This document shows, piece by piece, positions 8,517 to 17,634 of a stretch of 59,896 nucleotides of DNA. Source of the stretch: JAVBNA01 sp031551875 (lineage in GTDB: Bacteria; Bacillota; Clostridia; Oscillospirales; Acutalibacteraceae); the NCBI GenBank assembly GCA_031551875.1, contig JAVBNA010000041.1, positions 1 to 59,896 of the forward strand. The letters are read 5' to 3'. Within the stretch, counting starts at the first letter, position 1. Every line of letters begins with the position of its first letter. The position numbers were made by a program, and so were the translations under genes. The notes below the pieces were generated by a model. That model saw only the letters and a program-made list of their open reading frames with translations. It had not been told where the DNA came from and searched no databases.

Positions 8517-9383
8517 ATGCCCATCATTGAAACGCAAAATCTGACCTATACCTATTCCCCCGGTACCCCCTTCGAAATGGAGGCGGTCACCGGGTTGAGC
8601 CTTTCTATCGAGAAAGGTGAATTCGTCGGCATCATCGGACAAACCGGCTCGGGCAAGTCGACGCTGGTACAGCACCTCAACGGCCTGCTGCGCCCCTCTG
8701 CGGGCACCGTCCTGCTCGACGGCAAGGATATCTGGGAAGAGCCCAAGGCCATCCGCGCCGTGCGTTTTCGCGTGGGGCTGGTGTTCCAGTATCCAGAGCA
8801 CCAGTTGTTTGAGGAAACCGTCTACAAGGACATCGCCTTCGGCCCCAAAAACATGGGGCTTTCTCAAGAGGACATTGACAGCCGCGTCCGCGCCGCCGCC
8901 AAGTTTGCGGGGCTTGCGGACGAGCTTCTCGATAAATCCCCCTTCGCCCTGTCGGGCGGGGAAAAACGCCGCGCGGCCATCGCGGGCGTCGTGGCCATGG
9001 AGCCTGACGTGCTCATTCTCGACGAGCCGACCGCCGGCTTAGACCCCAAAGGCCGCGACGACATCCTCGACCGCATCGCGCGTTACCGCGAGGAGCGGGG
9101 CGGCACCGTACTGCTGGTCAGCCACAGCATGGAGGACGTCGCCCGCGTCGCACAGCGCGTGCTCGTGATGAACGAGGGCAGCATCGCGCTTTTTGACACC
9201 ACCGAAAAAGTTTTTTCACAAGGGCAGCTGCTGCTCAAACTGGGGCTTCAGGTTCCGCAGGTGACACGGGTGTGCGACCTGCTGCGCGAGCGCGGATTCT
9301 CCCTGCCCGAGAGCCTCTACACGCTTGAGCAGGCCACGGCCGCGCTGACATCGTTTTTACAAAAGGGAGGTGCACGCGCTTGA
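8517..9383 (+). CDS. ecfA2: ECF transporter ATPase EcfA2
   Basis: Second ATPase of the ECF module, pairing with EcfA1. 288 residues from ATG 8517 (AAAGAGGA upstream; a TTG at 8493 lies inside ecfA1 and lacks a ribosome site). Walker A GQTGSGKST, Q-loop FQYPEHQLFEE, signature LSGGEKRRAAIAG, Walker B VLILDEPTAGLD, and the EcfA2-type C-terminal extension. The stop overlaps the TTG start of ecfT. Confidence 0.95.
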   Translation: MPIIETQNLTYTYSPGTPFEMEAVTGLSLSIEKGEFVGIIGQTGSGKSTLVQHLNGLLRPSAGTVLLDGKDIWEEPKAIRAVRFRVGLVFQYPEHQLFEETVYKDIAFGPKNMGLSQEDIDSRVRAAAKFAGLADELLDKSPFALSGGEKRRAAIAGVVAMEPDVLILDEPTAGLDPKGRDDILDRIARYREERGGTVLLVSHSMEDVARVAQRVLVMNEGSIALFDTTEKVFSQGQLLLKLGLQVPQVTRVCDLLRERGFSLPESLYTLEQATAALTSFLQKGGARA

Positions 9384-10198
9384 TCAAGGACATCACCCTC
9401 GGCCAATACCTCCCCGGCGACTCGATCATTCACCGGCTCGACCCCCGCATCAAAATCGTTTCCCTCGTGCTGTTTGTGGTGGTTTTGTTTTTGTCCTCCT
9501 CTTTGCTTTCGGTCGCGTGTTCCCTGCTCTTTCTGTTCGGTATAATCGCACTGACCGGCATCCCGGTGAAGCTTTATTTCCGTGGGCTCAAATCCATCCT
9601 GTTCATTGTCATCTTTATCAGTATTTTCAATATTTTCTACGGCACGGGCGAGCCCCTCTTTGAATGGTGGGTATTCAAAATCACTGTGAACGGGCTCATA
9701 CGGGCGCTGTATATGTCCATCCGCATCGCTTCGCTCATTCTCACAAGCTCGGTGCTGACCTACACGACCTCCCCCAACGACATGACCGACGGCCTTGAGC
9801 GCCTGATGTCTCCTCTCAAGGTCATCAAGGTGCCGGTGCACGAGATTTCCATGATGATGACCATCGCGCTGCGCTCTGTGCCCATGCTGCTTGAGGAAAC
9901 CGAGAAAATCATGAACGCGCAGAAGTCGCGCGGGGCGGATCTGGACAGCGGGGGGCTTTTTGCCCGCATCCGCGCCATGGTTCCCATTCTCGTACCCCTT
10001 TTTGTGTCTGCTTACCGCAGCGCGCGCGACATGGCCGACGCCATGGAGGCCCGCTGTTACCGGGGCGGCGACGGCCGTACCCGTATGAAAATCCTCCATA
10101 TGGGCGGGCGCGACCTTGCCGCGTTGGGTGCGATTCTGCTCGTCGGCGCGGCGGTGCTGCTGCTCAACCATTTCGCGCCCATTCTTCCGCTGAACTGA
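9380..10198 (+). CDS. ecfT: ECF transporter transmembrane protein EcfT
   Basis: Scaffold membrane protein linking EcfA1/A2 to S components. 272 residues with several hydrophobic segments in the first 130 and again at the C-terminus. The two EcfT coupling motifs are present: an Ala-Arg-Gly type helix (AQKSRGADLD) and DAMEARCYRGGDGRT. TTG start overlaps the TGA of ecfA2 in TTGA, with GGGAGG nine bases upstream. Confidence 0.95.
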   Translation: MIKDITLGQYLPGDSIIHRLDPRIKIVSLVLFVVVLFLSSSLLSVACSLLFLFGIIALTGIPVKLYFRGLKSILFIVIFISIFNIFYGTGEPLFEWWVFKITVNGLIRALYMSIRIASLILTSSVLTYTTSPNDMTDGLERLMSPLKVIKVPVHEISMMMTIALRSVPMLLEETEKIMNAQKSRGADLDSGGLFARIRAMVPILVPLFVSAYRSARDMADAMEARCYRGGDGRTRMKILHMGGRDLAALGAILLVGAAVLLLNHFAPILPLN

Positions 10199-10211
10199 GG
10201 AGGGGACATTC

Positions 10212-10958
10212 ATGCGCAATTTGCTGTTTACCCTCGCCTTTGACGGCTCACGCTTCAGCGGCTGGCAGATCCAGCAGAACGCCCCCACCGTACAGGGCGC
10301 CTTCCAGGAGGCCTTTGTCCGGCAGTTCGTGCGCTGTCCCGCTCTCAAGGGGTGCAGCCGCACCGACGCGGGCGTCCATGCCAACATGTTCTGTATCAGC
10401 ATGAAAACCGAGCTGCCGCTGCCCTGTGCACGCATTCAGTACGCCCTCAACTGCGTCCTCCCCTCTTCGGTGGCAGTCACCGGTGTAAAAGAGGTGTCCG
10501 AGGACTTTCATGCGCGCTACAGCTGCCTGCGCAAGCAGTATCTCTATAAAATCTGGAACGGCGGCGTCAAAAACCCCTTTGCCGCGGACTACGCGCTCTT
10601 CCACCGCTTTCCCCTCGACGAAAACTCGCTGCATCAAAGTGCGCAGTCGTTCGTCGGCACCCACGACTTTTCGGCCTTTCAGGCGGCCGGATCGAAGATT
10701 ACAAACCCTGTGCGAACCATCTTTTCCGCCTCGGTGGCCCGCGAAGAAAGCTGGGTGCTTTTCACCGTGGAGGGCGACGGCTTTCTCTACAACATGGTGC
10801 GCATCATGACGGGAACGCTGCTTGACATTGCGGGCGGCCGCATAGCGCCCGACGCCATCCCACAGATCATCGCTTCAAAAGACCGTACCCAGGCAGGCTT
10901 CACCGCCCCGCCGCAGGGACTTTATTTAAGTCAAGTTCACTATGAGGTGCTTCCATGA
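10212..10958 (+). CDS. truA: tRNA pseudouridine(38-40) synthase TruA
   Basis: Isomerises uridines 38-40 in the anticodon arm of tRNAs. 248 residues, typical. Catalytic Asp52 in GCSRTDAGVHA; later motifs RKQYLYKIWN and FLYNMVRIMTGTLLDIA match the family. GAGGGG before the ATG. Its TGA overlaps the next start in ATGA. Confidence 0.97.
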   Translation: MRNLLFTLAFDGSRFSGWQIQQNAPTVQGAFQEAFVRQFVRCPALKGCSRTDAGVHANMFCISMKTELPLPCARIQYALNCVLPSSVAVTGVKEVSEDFHARYSCLRKQYLYKIWNGGVKNPFAADYALFHRFPLDENSLHQSAQSFVGTHDFSAFQAAGSKITNPVRTIFSASVAREESWVLFTVEGDGFLYNMVRIMTGTLLDIAGGRIAPDAIPQIIASKDRTQAGFTAPPQGLYLSQVHYEVLP

Positions 10959-12223
10959 AAGAACCGCCCAAAAAACCGAATTACCGGGTGACCAAAAATG
11001 ACGAATCTCTCCAAGCCGCTTCGCGCCCCCGCGAGGAGGGCACCTATGCCGTGCGCGCGCGGCGGCGGGAGGGCGAGAAGAACATTTTGGGGCTGCCCTT
11101 TATTCCCCGCGCGGTGTACACGGCGCTCATCCTGCTGGTGCTGTGCTTTGTGGCTGTGCTTGTACTTATGAACGCGCAGGGCCTGTCGCCCGAAAACTTT
11201 TTTGAGTGGGCGCAGGGCAAGGTGCTGGGCATTGCGCCCGGCTCTGGCTACCCCCTCAGCACCGACGGCGTCCAGACCGGACCGCACAACTTTCAGCTCA
11301 TGGACAATGAGCCGGTGCTGCTGACCGACACGACGCTGAGCATGTATACACGCGCCGGCGCGTGTATCTCCGGCCGGCGGCACGGCTTCGGCACCCCCGC
11401 CCTCAAAGTGGAGGGCAGCCGGGCTCTGCTGTACGACATCGGCGGCACGGGCTGCCGCGTGGAGACGCGCGGCGCGATCGAATCGGAGCAGACCATGACA
11501 CAGCCCATTTTCACCGGCGCTCTTTCACGCAGCGGCGTGTACGCGGTTGCGACGGCGGGCGACGGCTTTGCCTCGGTCATCTCGGTGTTCAGCCGCGCCC
11601 ACGAGGAGATGTACACCCGCAGCGTGCAGGACTACTACATTTCCGCGATGGCGCTGCGGAATGACGGCGCGCTGCTCGCGGCGGGCGGCGTCTGGTCGGA
11701 CGAGGGGCAGATGGGTTCTACGCTTTTGCTGCTTGGGTTTACCGACCAAACCCCGGTTGCAAAATTTGATTTTTCTGGTACTATAATACTGGCGGTTTCC
11801 TTCCTTGACGGAGGAGAAATTGCCGTTGTGGGCGACCGGGCGGCCTATCTGATTTCCTCCGATTACAAAACCATGGCCACCTATGAATACAGCGGCCGCA
11901 CGTTGCAGGGCTACAGCTTCTCCCCCTCCGCCGGGCTGGCCCTTTCGGCCACCGGGGACGGCGGGACAACCAGCCATCTCGCGGTTCTCGGCCGGACCGG
12001 TCAGGTCGTTTTAGAAAAGGACGTAAACCGCGTCTGTACTGATTTGTATTTCACCGGAAACGAGCTCTATTTCCTGTCACAGAACCTGCTGATTCGCCGC
12101 GATCTCAAGCGCGGCACCGAGAAGGAGCTGTTTTGCCCCGCGACGGCGCACAGCGTGCTGGTCAGCGGCACGGACGCCTACCTGCTGGGCGCCAGCGAGC
12201 TGTATAAGATATCCGCCGGATAA
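10955..12223 (+). CDS. Membrane-anchored beta-propeller-like protein (DUF5711-like)
   Basis: 422 residues. A basic cytosolic N-terminus (1-50), one membrane helix (about 53-72) and a large outside region with repeated beta-strand patterns ending in short turns (for example LSRSGVYAVATAGDGFASVISVF), consistent with a WD40-like propeller. This arrangement matches clostridial DUF5711 proteins; assignment is from memory of the family pattern. Function unknown. Coupled to truA by a 4-base overlap and followed by a CvpA-like gene. Confidence 0.65.
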   Translation: MKEPPKKPNYRVTKNDESLQAASRPREEGTYAVRARRREGEKNILGLPFIPRAVYTALILLVLCFVAVLVLMNAQGLSPENFFEWAQGKVLGIAPGSGYPLSTDGVQTGPHNFQLMDNEPVLLTDTTLSMYTRAGACISGRRHGFGTPALKVEGSRALLYDIGGTGCRVETRGAIESEQTMTQPIFTGALSRSGVYAVATAGDGFASVISVFSRAHEEMYTRSVQDYYISAMALRNDGALLAAGGVWSDEGQMGSTLLLLGFTDQTPVAKFDFSGTIILAVSFLDGGEIAVVGDRAAYLISSDYKTMATYEYSGRTLQGYSFSPSAGLALSATGDGGTTSHLAVLGRTGQVVLEKDVNRVCTDLYFTGNELYFLSQNLLIRRDLKRGTEKELFCPATAHSVLVSGTDAYLLGASELYKISAG

Positions 12224-12226
12224 TCA

Positions 12227-12252
12227 CCGGGCGCGGGCACGCCCCTCTTTTT
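12227..12252 (+). terminator. Possible intrinsic terminator
   Basis: GGGCG (12229-12233), six-base loop, CGCCC (12240-12244), then CTCTTTTT. A short stem, so possibly only partial termination between the propeller protein and the CvpA gene. Confidence 0.45.
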
Positions 12253-12269
12253 GAAAGGAAGGTATTCGT

Positions 12270-12992
12270 ATGGGCATTATTCTGGACATTTTAGTTGTGG
12301 TAATCCTTTTGTTCTGCGCCCTGCGCGCAAGCGGGAAACCGATCTACCGGACGGTGGCTAACATTCTGGTGCTGCTGGCGGTTTTCGCGGGGTCGGTGCT
12401 CGGCTCCTTTGCGCTGCGTCCGGTAATTCAGTCTGTTTTCATCGAGCCCTCCTATGCCAAATCGGTGGCGGCCGACATGGCCGACATGGTCTCCAGCCCC
12501 GCGCTGGACGATCCCTATCTGACCGTCGCGAAGATCGACCTGCCCGCCCTCATGGAAAAGCAGTCGGCACAGTTCTCAGCGCTTGCTGAATCGTACGGCG
12601 TCACAACGCAGAAAATACTCGAGGAAACCAGCGGCCTTTCGGGCGCGGAAGCCTCCGAGAAAGCACTTAAAACCATCGTCACGCCCGCCGCGCGCGACGT
12701 CTCCTGGGCAATCACATATGCCCTTTTGTTTATCCTGCTGCTCATCATCCTCAAATCGGTGGGCAAAAAGCTCTATGAAAAACGCGAAATGACCCAGAAA
12801 ATGACCCGTAACACCGCCCTGGGTTTTGCGCTCGGGCTGGTCACGGGACTTCTGTGGAGCTATACGCTCATCGCGGTGCTGGTTAAATGCTTTTATCCCT
12901 ACTCCTTCGGCGCGCTGTCCGTCATCGGGCTGCACGGCGGCGTAGACAGCTCCTTCCTGACCAGAATTCTGATCTTGCTCAATCCATTCTAA
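12270..12992 (+). CDS. CvpA family membrane protein, copy 1
   Basis: 240 residues with four hydrophobic segments (about 3-20, 28-48, 152-168, 186-206) and a soluble loop between helices 2 and 3, the CvpA layout (colicin V production protein family). Role in the family is poorly defined; links to envelope homeostasis are known. AAAGGAAGG before the ATG. A second CvpA-like gene follows at 13128. Confidence 0.75.
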   Translation: MGIILDILVVVILLFCALRASGKPIYRTVANILVLLAVFAGSVLGSFALRPVIQSVFIEPSYAKSVAADMADMVSSPALDDPYLTVAKIDLPALMEKQSAQFSALAESYGVTTQKILEETSGLSGAEASEKALKTIVTPAARDVSWAITYALLFILLLIILKSVGKKLYEKREMTQKMTRNTALGFALGLVTGLLWSYTLIAVLVKCFYPYSFGALSVIGLHGGVDSSFLTRILILLNPF

Positions 12993-13127
12993 TGGATGCC
13001 CTTATATTTTCTTCACAAAAAGTTAATAACCGCAGCCAATCTTTCCCTATTCAAACCGCCCCGGTTGTGGTATACTTCTAATACCTTATCTGCGCAAAAC
13101 GTTTAAACTGCGGGAGGGCTTTCTATT

Positions 13128-13820
13128 ATGGGGCTTTTTCTTGATTTACTGATTGTGTTCCTGTTTGCGCTGTTCATCCTGATCGGCGTCAAACGGGGCT
13201 TTATCAAAACGCTGGTGGGCTTCATCGGGTCGTTCGGCGCCCTGATCGCGGCCTCACTGCTGGCGCGTCCCGTCGCGGGCGGCGTCTTTGACCTCTTTTT
13301 CAGAGCCCCCCTGCACACGACTGTGGAAACCGCCCTGGTCAAGGCGGGCGCGGGGCAGGCGACCGAAAGCGTGGCTGCGCTTCTCAAAGAGCTGCCCGGT
13401 TTTCTCTCTGCCTACATCAAGGGCAACGACCTGCAGGGGCAGCTGGAGGGCGCGTTGAACAGCGGCATGGCCTCCGCCGCGAACACCGTGGTGGAGCTGA
13501 TCAGCCCCCTGTTCATCTCCTTCCTCTCGCTGATCGCGTTTTTTGTTCTTTATCTGATTGTCCGGTTGGCGGTGCAGCTCTTCTCCAAGGTGATCGAGGG
13601 CATCTTTAAAGCCCCCGTGCTGGGCAGTGTCAACAGCGTTCTGGGCGGCATACTGGGCGCGGCGCAGGCTTTTTTGTTCTGCCTGCTTGCGGGCGTGCTC
13701 ATTTACCTGCTGAATGCCGACGGGGCGCTCTTCTCCGCTGAGACCCTGCGCGATTCGACGCTGTTTGCCTCCTTCTGCTCATCGCAGAACATGATCGTTC
13801 AGCTGTTCAGCGGCTTCTGA
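13128..13820 (+). CDS. CvpA family membrane protein, copy 2
   Basis: 230 residues, four membrane segments (about 3-20, 25-45, 128-150, 172-195). The N-terminus LDLLIVFLFALFILIGVKRGFIKTL with the following glycine-rich helix is the classic CvpA start. GGGAGGG before the ATG. The 135-base gap upstream includes TATACT at about 13071, a possible separate promoter. It is probably a diverged paralogue of the preceding gene. Confidence 0.8.
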   Translation: MGLFLDLLIVFLFALFILIGVKRGFIKTLVGFIGSFGALIAASLLARPVAGGVFDLFFRAPLHTTVETALVKAGAGQATESVAALLKELPGFLSAYIKGNDLQGQLEGALNSGMASAANTVVELISPLFISFLSLIAFFVLYLIVRLAVQLFSKVIEGIFKAPVLGSVNSVLGGILGAAQAFLFCLLAGVLIYLLNADGALFSAETLRDSTLFASFCSSQNMIVQLFSGF

Positions 13821-13872
13821 CGCGGGGATTCTTTGCGGCGGCTTCTCAAGACCTGTATTCCTGGAGGGTAAC

Positions 13873-14427
13873 ATGAATATTCCAAACACGATTTCCATTG
13901 TGCGCATATTGCTCATACCGCTTTTCGTATACTTCTTTTTAAAGGGAGATTGGGTAACAGCCGCCTTATTTTTGGCCGGCTCCGGCCTGACCGACTTTCT
14001 CGACGGCTTTATCGCGCGCCGGTTCAACCAAATCACCGAGCTCGGGAAGATTCTCGACCCGATTGCCGACAAGCTGACTCAGGCCGCTGTGGCGGTGTGC
14101 ATGGCGATCCATCAGCCCATGCTGATTCCGCTGCTCAGCATTTTTATTATCAAAGAGGCGCTCATGCTGTGCGGCAGCATCTTTTTGCTGCGCCGAGGCA
14201 TGAAGCCCGGCCCTGCCAAATGGTACGGGAAAATTGCCACTGCCGCTTTCTACGCCTCCATGTTCGCGATCATCCTGCTGGAGGCCTTTGCTAAGTTTGA
14301 CTACGGGATCCTCATGCTTGTGCTGATTACCATATCGACCGCGCTGATGGTTCACGCCTTTATCCGGTATCTGCTCCTGTTCCTGCGGATGAACCGCGAG
14401 GCCAGGGAGAAGTCCCCAAAGGCATAA
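13873..14427 (+). CDS. pgsA: CDP-diacylglycerol-glycerol-3-phosphate phosphatidyltransferase
   Basis: Makes phosphatidylglycerol phosphate, the committed step to phosphatidylglycerol, in the membrane. 184 residues. The complete CDP-alcohol phosphotransferase signature D-x2-DG-x2-AR-x8-G-x3-D-x3-D is visible with Asp41, Asp44, Gly45, Ala48, Arg49, Gly58, Asp62 and Asp66. Hydrophobic helices on both sides. GGAGGG upstream of the ATG. Confidence 0.95.
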   Translation: MNIPNTISIVRILLIPLFVYFFLKGDWVTAALFLAGSGLTDFLDGFIARRFNQITELGKILDPIADKLTQAAVAVCMAIHQPMLIPLLSIFIIKEALMLCGSIFLLRRGMKPGPAKWYGKIATAAFYASMFAIILLEAFAKFDYGILMLVLITISTALMVHAFIRYLLLFLRMNREAREKSPKA

Positions 14428-14453
14428 TTTTTTGAATACCAAAGGAGTTTCCT

Positions 14454-16922
14454 ATGCTTTGTTCACGCTGTAAAGAACGCCAGGCCGTGATTTTTATTGC
14501 CACCAATAACCCCGGACAGCTGCACAACGAGGGGCTCTGCCTCGTCTGCGCGCAGGAGATGGGGATTGAGCCCATTAACAATATTTTAAGCCAGCTGGGC
14601 ATTACCGAGGAAAACGTCGAGTCGGTCTCCGACCAGCTTTCCTCCATGATGGAAAACCCGCAAAACATGCAGTCTCTGCTTTCCATGATGGAAAACCCCG
14701 ACGCGCTGAGCGGGCTGTTCCCGTCCGCCAAGGACGGAGCAGATTCTGAGGACGCAGAGGACACCGACGAGAAGGATGCAGACAGCGACCTCCCCTTCGA
14801 CCAGACGGTCGCCCTGCTGGAAACCGACCCTGCGCCAAGCGTCTCCGAAACTGACGGCGATGCTTCTAATGAGAATAAAGGAGAGGGCGGCATGTCCTAT
14901 TTCAGCCGCCTGTTTGAAAATATGCAGTCGCGGCGCGAGGAAACGGCAAACGACACCGGCAGCCAGAAAAGCCGCCGGAACAACAACCGGAAATCCAAGC
15001 GCAAGTTTCTGACCAGCTACTGCACCAACCTGACCGCTCGCGCCAAAAACGGCGAGCTCGACCGCATCATCGGACGCGACCGGGAAACCGGGCGGGTGAT
15101 CCAGATCCTCTCCCGCCGCACGAAAAACAACCCCTGTCTGATCGGAGAACCGGGCGTCGGCAAGACCGCCATCGCCGAGGGTCTCGCGCTGCGCGTCGTC
15201 GCGGGCGACGTGCCCTCCAAGCTGCTCGACAAGGAGATCTTCCTGCTCGACCTGACCGCGCTTGTGGCCGGGACGCAGTTTCGTGGCCAGTTTGAAAGCC
15301 GCGTCAAGGAGCTGATCAGTGAGGTCAAGTCGGAGGGCAACATCATCCTCTTTATCGACGAGGTGCACAACCTTGTGGGCGCGGGGGACGCGGAAGGCTC
15401 CATGAACGCCGCCAACATCTTAAAGCCCGCCCTGTCGAGGGGCGAGATTCAGGTGATCGGCGCGACAACCTTCGACGAATATCGCCGTCACATTGAAAAG
15501 GACGCGGCACTTGAGCGGCGCTTTCAGCCAGTCACGATCGCCGAACCCTCGGTGGATGACACGGTGGATGTCATCAGGGGCATCCGCGAATACTACGAAA
15601 ACTTTCACCGGGTCAAGCTCCCCGACGAGCTGATCCGCAAGACCGTCGTTTTGTCCGAGCGGTACATCACCGACCGGTATCTGCCCGACAAGGCGATTGA
15701 CCTGCTGGATGAGGCGTGTGCGCACGCCTCCCTCAGCAACCTCCGCATTGCTGAATATGACGCAAAAAACCGCGAGCTGTCGAAGCTCCAGGACCTGACC
15801 GAGCGCATGACCGCCGACAACACAAACGTCAATTATGAGGCGGTCGCCGGCGTACGCGCCGACATCGCCCGCCTGGAAAGCGACATCGCCGCCATGGCGC
15901 CCGAGGTGCTCGGGCATAAAGTGACCGAGGACGACCTCGCCCACGTGATTGAGCTTTGGACGGGCATCCCTGCCTCCCGTGTCAAGGAATCGGAATTCAA
16001 GCGACTGTCGGGGCTGGAGGCGGTACTCATGGAAAAGATCATCGGGCAGGACGAAGCCGTATCCGCCGTCGCAAGCGCCATCCGCCGCAGCCGCGTACAG
16101 ATCACCCCCCGCCGCCGGCCTGCGTCGTTCATCTTCGTCGGCCCCACCGGCTCGGGCAAAACCGAGCTTGTCAAAGTGCTGGCGGCCGAGCTGTTTGACT
16201 CGCCCGAAACGCTCATCCGGCTGGATATGTCCGAATACATGGAAAAGCATTCGGTCTCCCGCATCATCGGCTCGCCGCCCGGCTATGTCGGCTATGACGA
16301 ATCGGGACAGGTGACCGAAAAGGTGCGCCGCCGTCCCTACTCGGTGCTGCTGTTCGACGAGATCGAAAAGGCGCACCCCGACGTGCTCAACGTCCTGCTG
16401 CAAATCCTCGACGAGGGGCGCATTACCGATTCGCACGGGCGGCTGGTCAACTTTGAGAACACGGTCATTGTGATGACCTCCAACGCAGGCAGCAACAAAA
16501 AGGACAACGCGCTGGGATTTGCCAAGAGCGAGGATGAGCTGTCCCGCGAGAAGGCCATGAAAGCGCTGTCCGACTTCCTTCGTCCGGAATTCATCAGCCG
16601 CATTGACGAGATCATTGTCTTCCGCACGCTGACCGTGGACGATTACGGTAGCGTCGCGGCGCTGATGCTCAGCGAATATATCACCACGCTGGGTGAGCGC
16701 GGCATTTCCTTTAGCTTTGACGAAGCGGCCACCCGCTGGCTCGCCGAACACGCCCACGGCGGCAAATCGGGCGCGCGCGACCTGAGAAACCTGATCCGCC
16801 GGGAGGTCGAGGACAAGATCGCCACCCTGCTGATTGACAACGCCGACACGCCCCCCGCCCTCATCACGCTCACCGTCGGGGAGGATGAAAAACTCCTGCT
16901 CAAAACGGATATCAATTTTTAA
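14454..16922 (+). CDS. ClpE-like AAA+ unfoldase with N-terminal zinc finger
   Basis: 822 residues. N-terminal CxxC pairs (Cys3/Cys6 and Cys29/Cys32) form a zinc finger as in ClpE rather than the Clp N domain of ClpC. A long acidic, low-complexity linker (about 50-180) with repeated SMMENP motifs leads to AAA domain 1 (Walker A GEPGVGKT at 231-238) and AAA domain 2 (GPTGSGKT at 563-570, arginine-rich VRRRPYSVLLFDEIEKAHP). Such proteins unfold substrates for ClpP. No CtsR, McsA or McsB gene is adjacent. The linker is longer than in typical ClpE. Confidence 0.85.
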   Translation: MLCSRCKERQAVIFIATNNPGQLHNEGLCLVCAQEMGIEPINNILSQLGITEENVESVSDQLSSMMENPQNMQSLLSMMENPDALSGLFPSAKDGADSEDAEDTDEKDADSDLPFDQTVALLETDPAPSVSETDGDASNENKGEGGMSYFSRLFENMQSRREETANDTGSQKSRRNNNRKSKRKFLTSYCTNLTARAKNGELDRIIGRDRETGRVIQILSRRTKNNPCLIGEPGVGKTAIAEGLALRVVAGDVPSKLLDKEIFLLDLTALVAGTQFRGQFESRVKELISEVKSEGNIILFIDEVHNLVGAGDAEGSMNAANILKPALSRGEIQVIGATTFDEYRRHIEKDAALERRFQPVTIAEPSVDDTVDVIRGIREYYENFHRVKLPDELIRKTVVLSERYITDRYLPDKAIDLLDEACAHASLSNLRIAEYDAKNRELSKLQDLTERMTADNTNVNYEAVAGVRADIARLESDIAAMAPEVLGHKVTEDDLAHVIELWTGIPASRVKESEFKRLSGLEAVLMEKIIGQDEAVSAVASAIRRSRVQITPRRRPASFIFVGPTGSGKTELVKVLAAELFDSPETLIRLDMSEYMEKHSVSRIIGSPPGYVGYDESGQVTEKVRRRPYSVLLFDEIEKAHPDVLNVLLQILDEGRITDSHGRLVNFENTVIVMTSNAGSNKKDNALGFAKSEDELSREKAMKALSDFLRPEFISRIDEIIVFRTLTVDDYGSVAALMLSEYITTLGERGISFSFDEAATRWLAEHAHGGKSGARDLRNLIRREVEDKIATLLIDNADTPPALITLTVGEDEKLLLKTDINF

Positions 16923-16944
16923 AAAAAGAATCAAGAAATGCAAG

Positions 16945-16975
16945 CAGTCCCCGCCGGCAGTTCCGGCAGGGACTG
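16945..16975. terminator. Hairpin terminator between convergent genes
   Basis: CAGTCCC (16945-16951) pairs with GGGACTG (16969-16975) and the inner CGCCGG with CCGGCA-side bases. It lies between the ClpE-like gene (plus) and the nitroreductase (minus). The minus-strand run-out is T-rich further on (16921-16928), so it may serve both directions. Confidence 0.55.
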
Positions 16976-16988
16976 TAACTACATATAT

Positions 16989-17546
16989 TTATTCAATGAC
17001 GGTAACCGGACGGCCGGGCTTCTCGGGCGGGTCAGGCTGGGTCACGGGGTGTCCGATCGCAATCGCGATGGCAAACACATAGCCCTCCGGCGCGCCGATT
17101 TTTTGGTAGATTTCGGCATCGGGCGATTCAAACAGCGACTTCACCATGCCGATGATGCAGCTGTCCAGCCCCATCCCCTTTGCCGCCAGCGCGAGATTTT
17201 CCACCGCAATCCCGGCGTCCACCTCACACCACGTATGGCCGGGGTCAACGGTGATGAACACCACCATGGGGGCGCTATAGAAGATTTTGCCCCCACGCGC
17301 CGCCATACGCGCTTTGGCTCCCTCGTCGCCGCCGCTTTCTATGCGCGTCACCATTTCCCGCTCCATCTCCCCGAGCAGGGCGGCGTTTTTGACCACGCTG
17401 AAATGCCACGCGCGGCGATTCATCGCGGTAGGCGAGGCCAGTGCACACCGGACGAGTTCATCCTCCTGCGCCTTTTCAAGCGCACGGCTGTCAAAGCCGC
17501 GCACACTGCGCCGAGACAGGATGGCCTCCAAAATTTCTTTTTTCAT
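16989..17546 (-). CDS. Nitroreductase family protein
   Basis: 185 residues, FMN-dependent NAD(P)H oxidoreductase fold. N-terminal AILSRRSVRGF is the FMN phosphate-binding start of the family, SPTAMNRRAWHF the second flavin motif, and GLDSCIIGM with the C-terminal AIAIGHPV the third. Substrate unknown. ATG preceded by AAGGAGAAACGC. Convergent with the unfoldase gene. Confidence 0.9.
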   Translation of the reverse strand: MKKEILEAILSRRSVRGFDSRALEKAQEDELVRCALASPTAMNRRAWHFSVVKNAALLGEMEREMVTRIESGGDEGAKARMAARGGKIFYSAPMVVFITVDPGHTWCEVDAGIAVENLALAAKGMGLDSCIIGMVKSLFESPDAEIYQKIGAPEGYVFAIAIAIGHPVTQPDPPEKPGRPVTVIE

Positions 17547-17634
17547 ACGCGTTTCTCCTTTCGTAATTTTTTCTGTTTATATTGTACCTCTTTTTCCTTC
17601 CCCGCACAACCAATTTCAAACGGCGGTGACAATC

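Noticed and set aside
15420..16943. 507-codon minus-strand frame under the ClpE-like gene
   Set aside because: Shadow of a GC-rich conserved gene with clear AAA motifs on the other strand.
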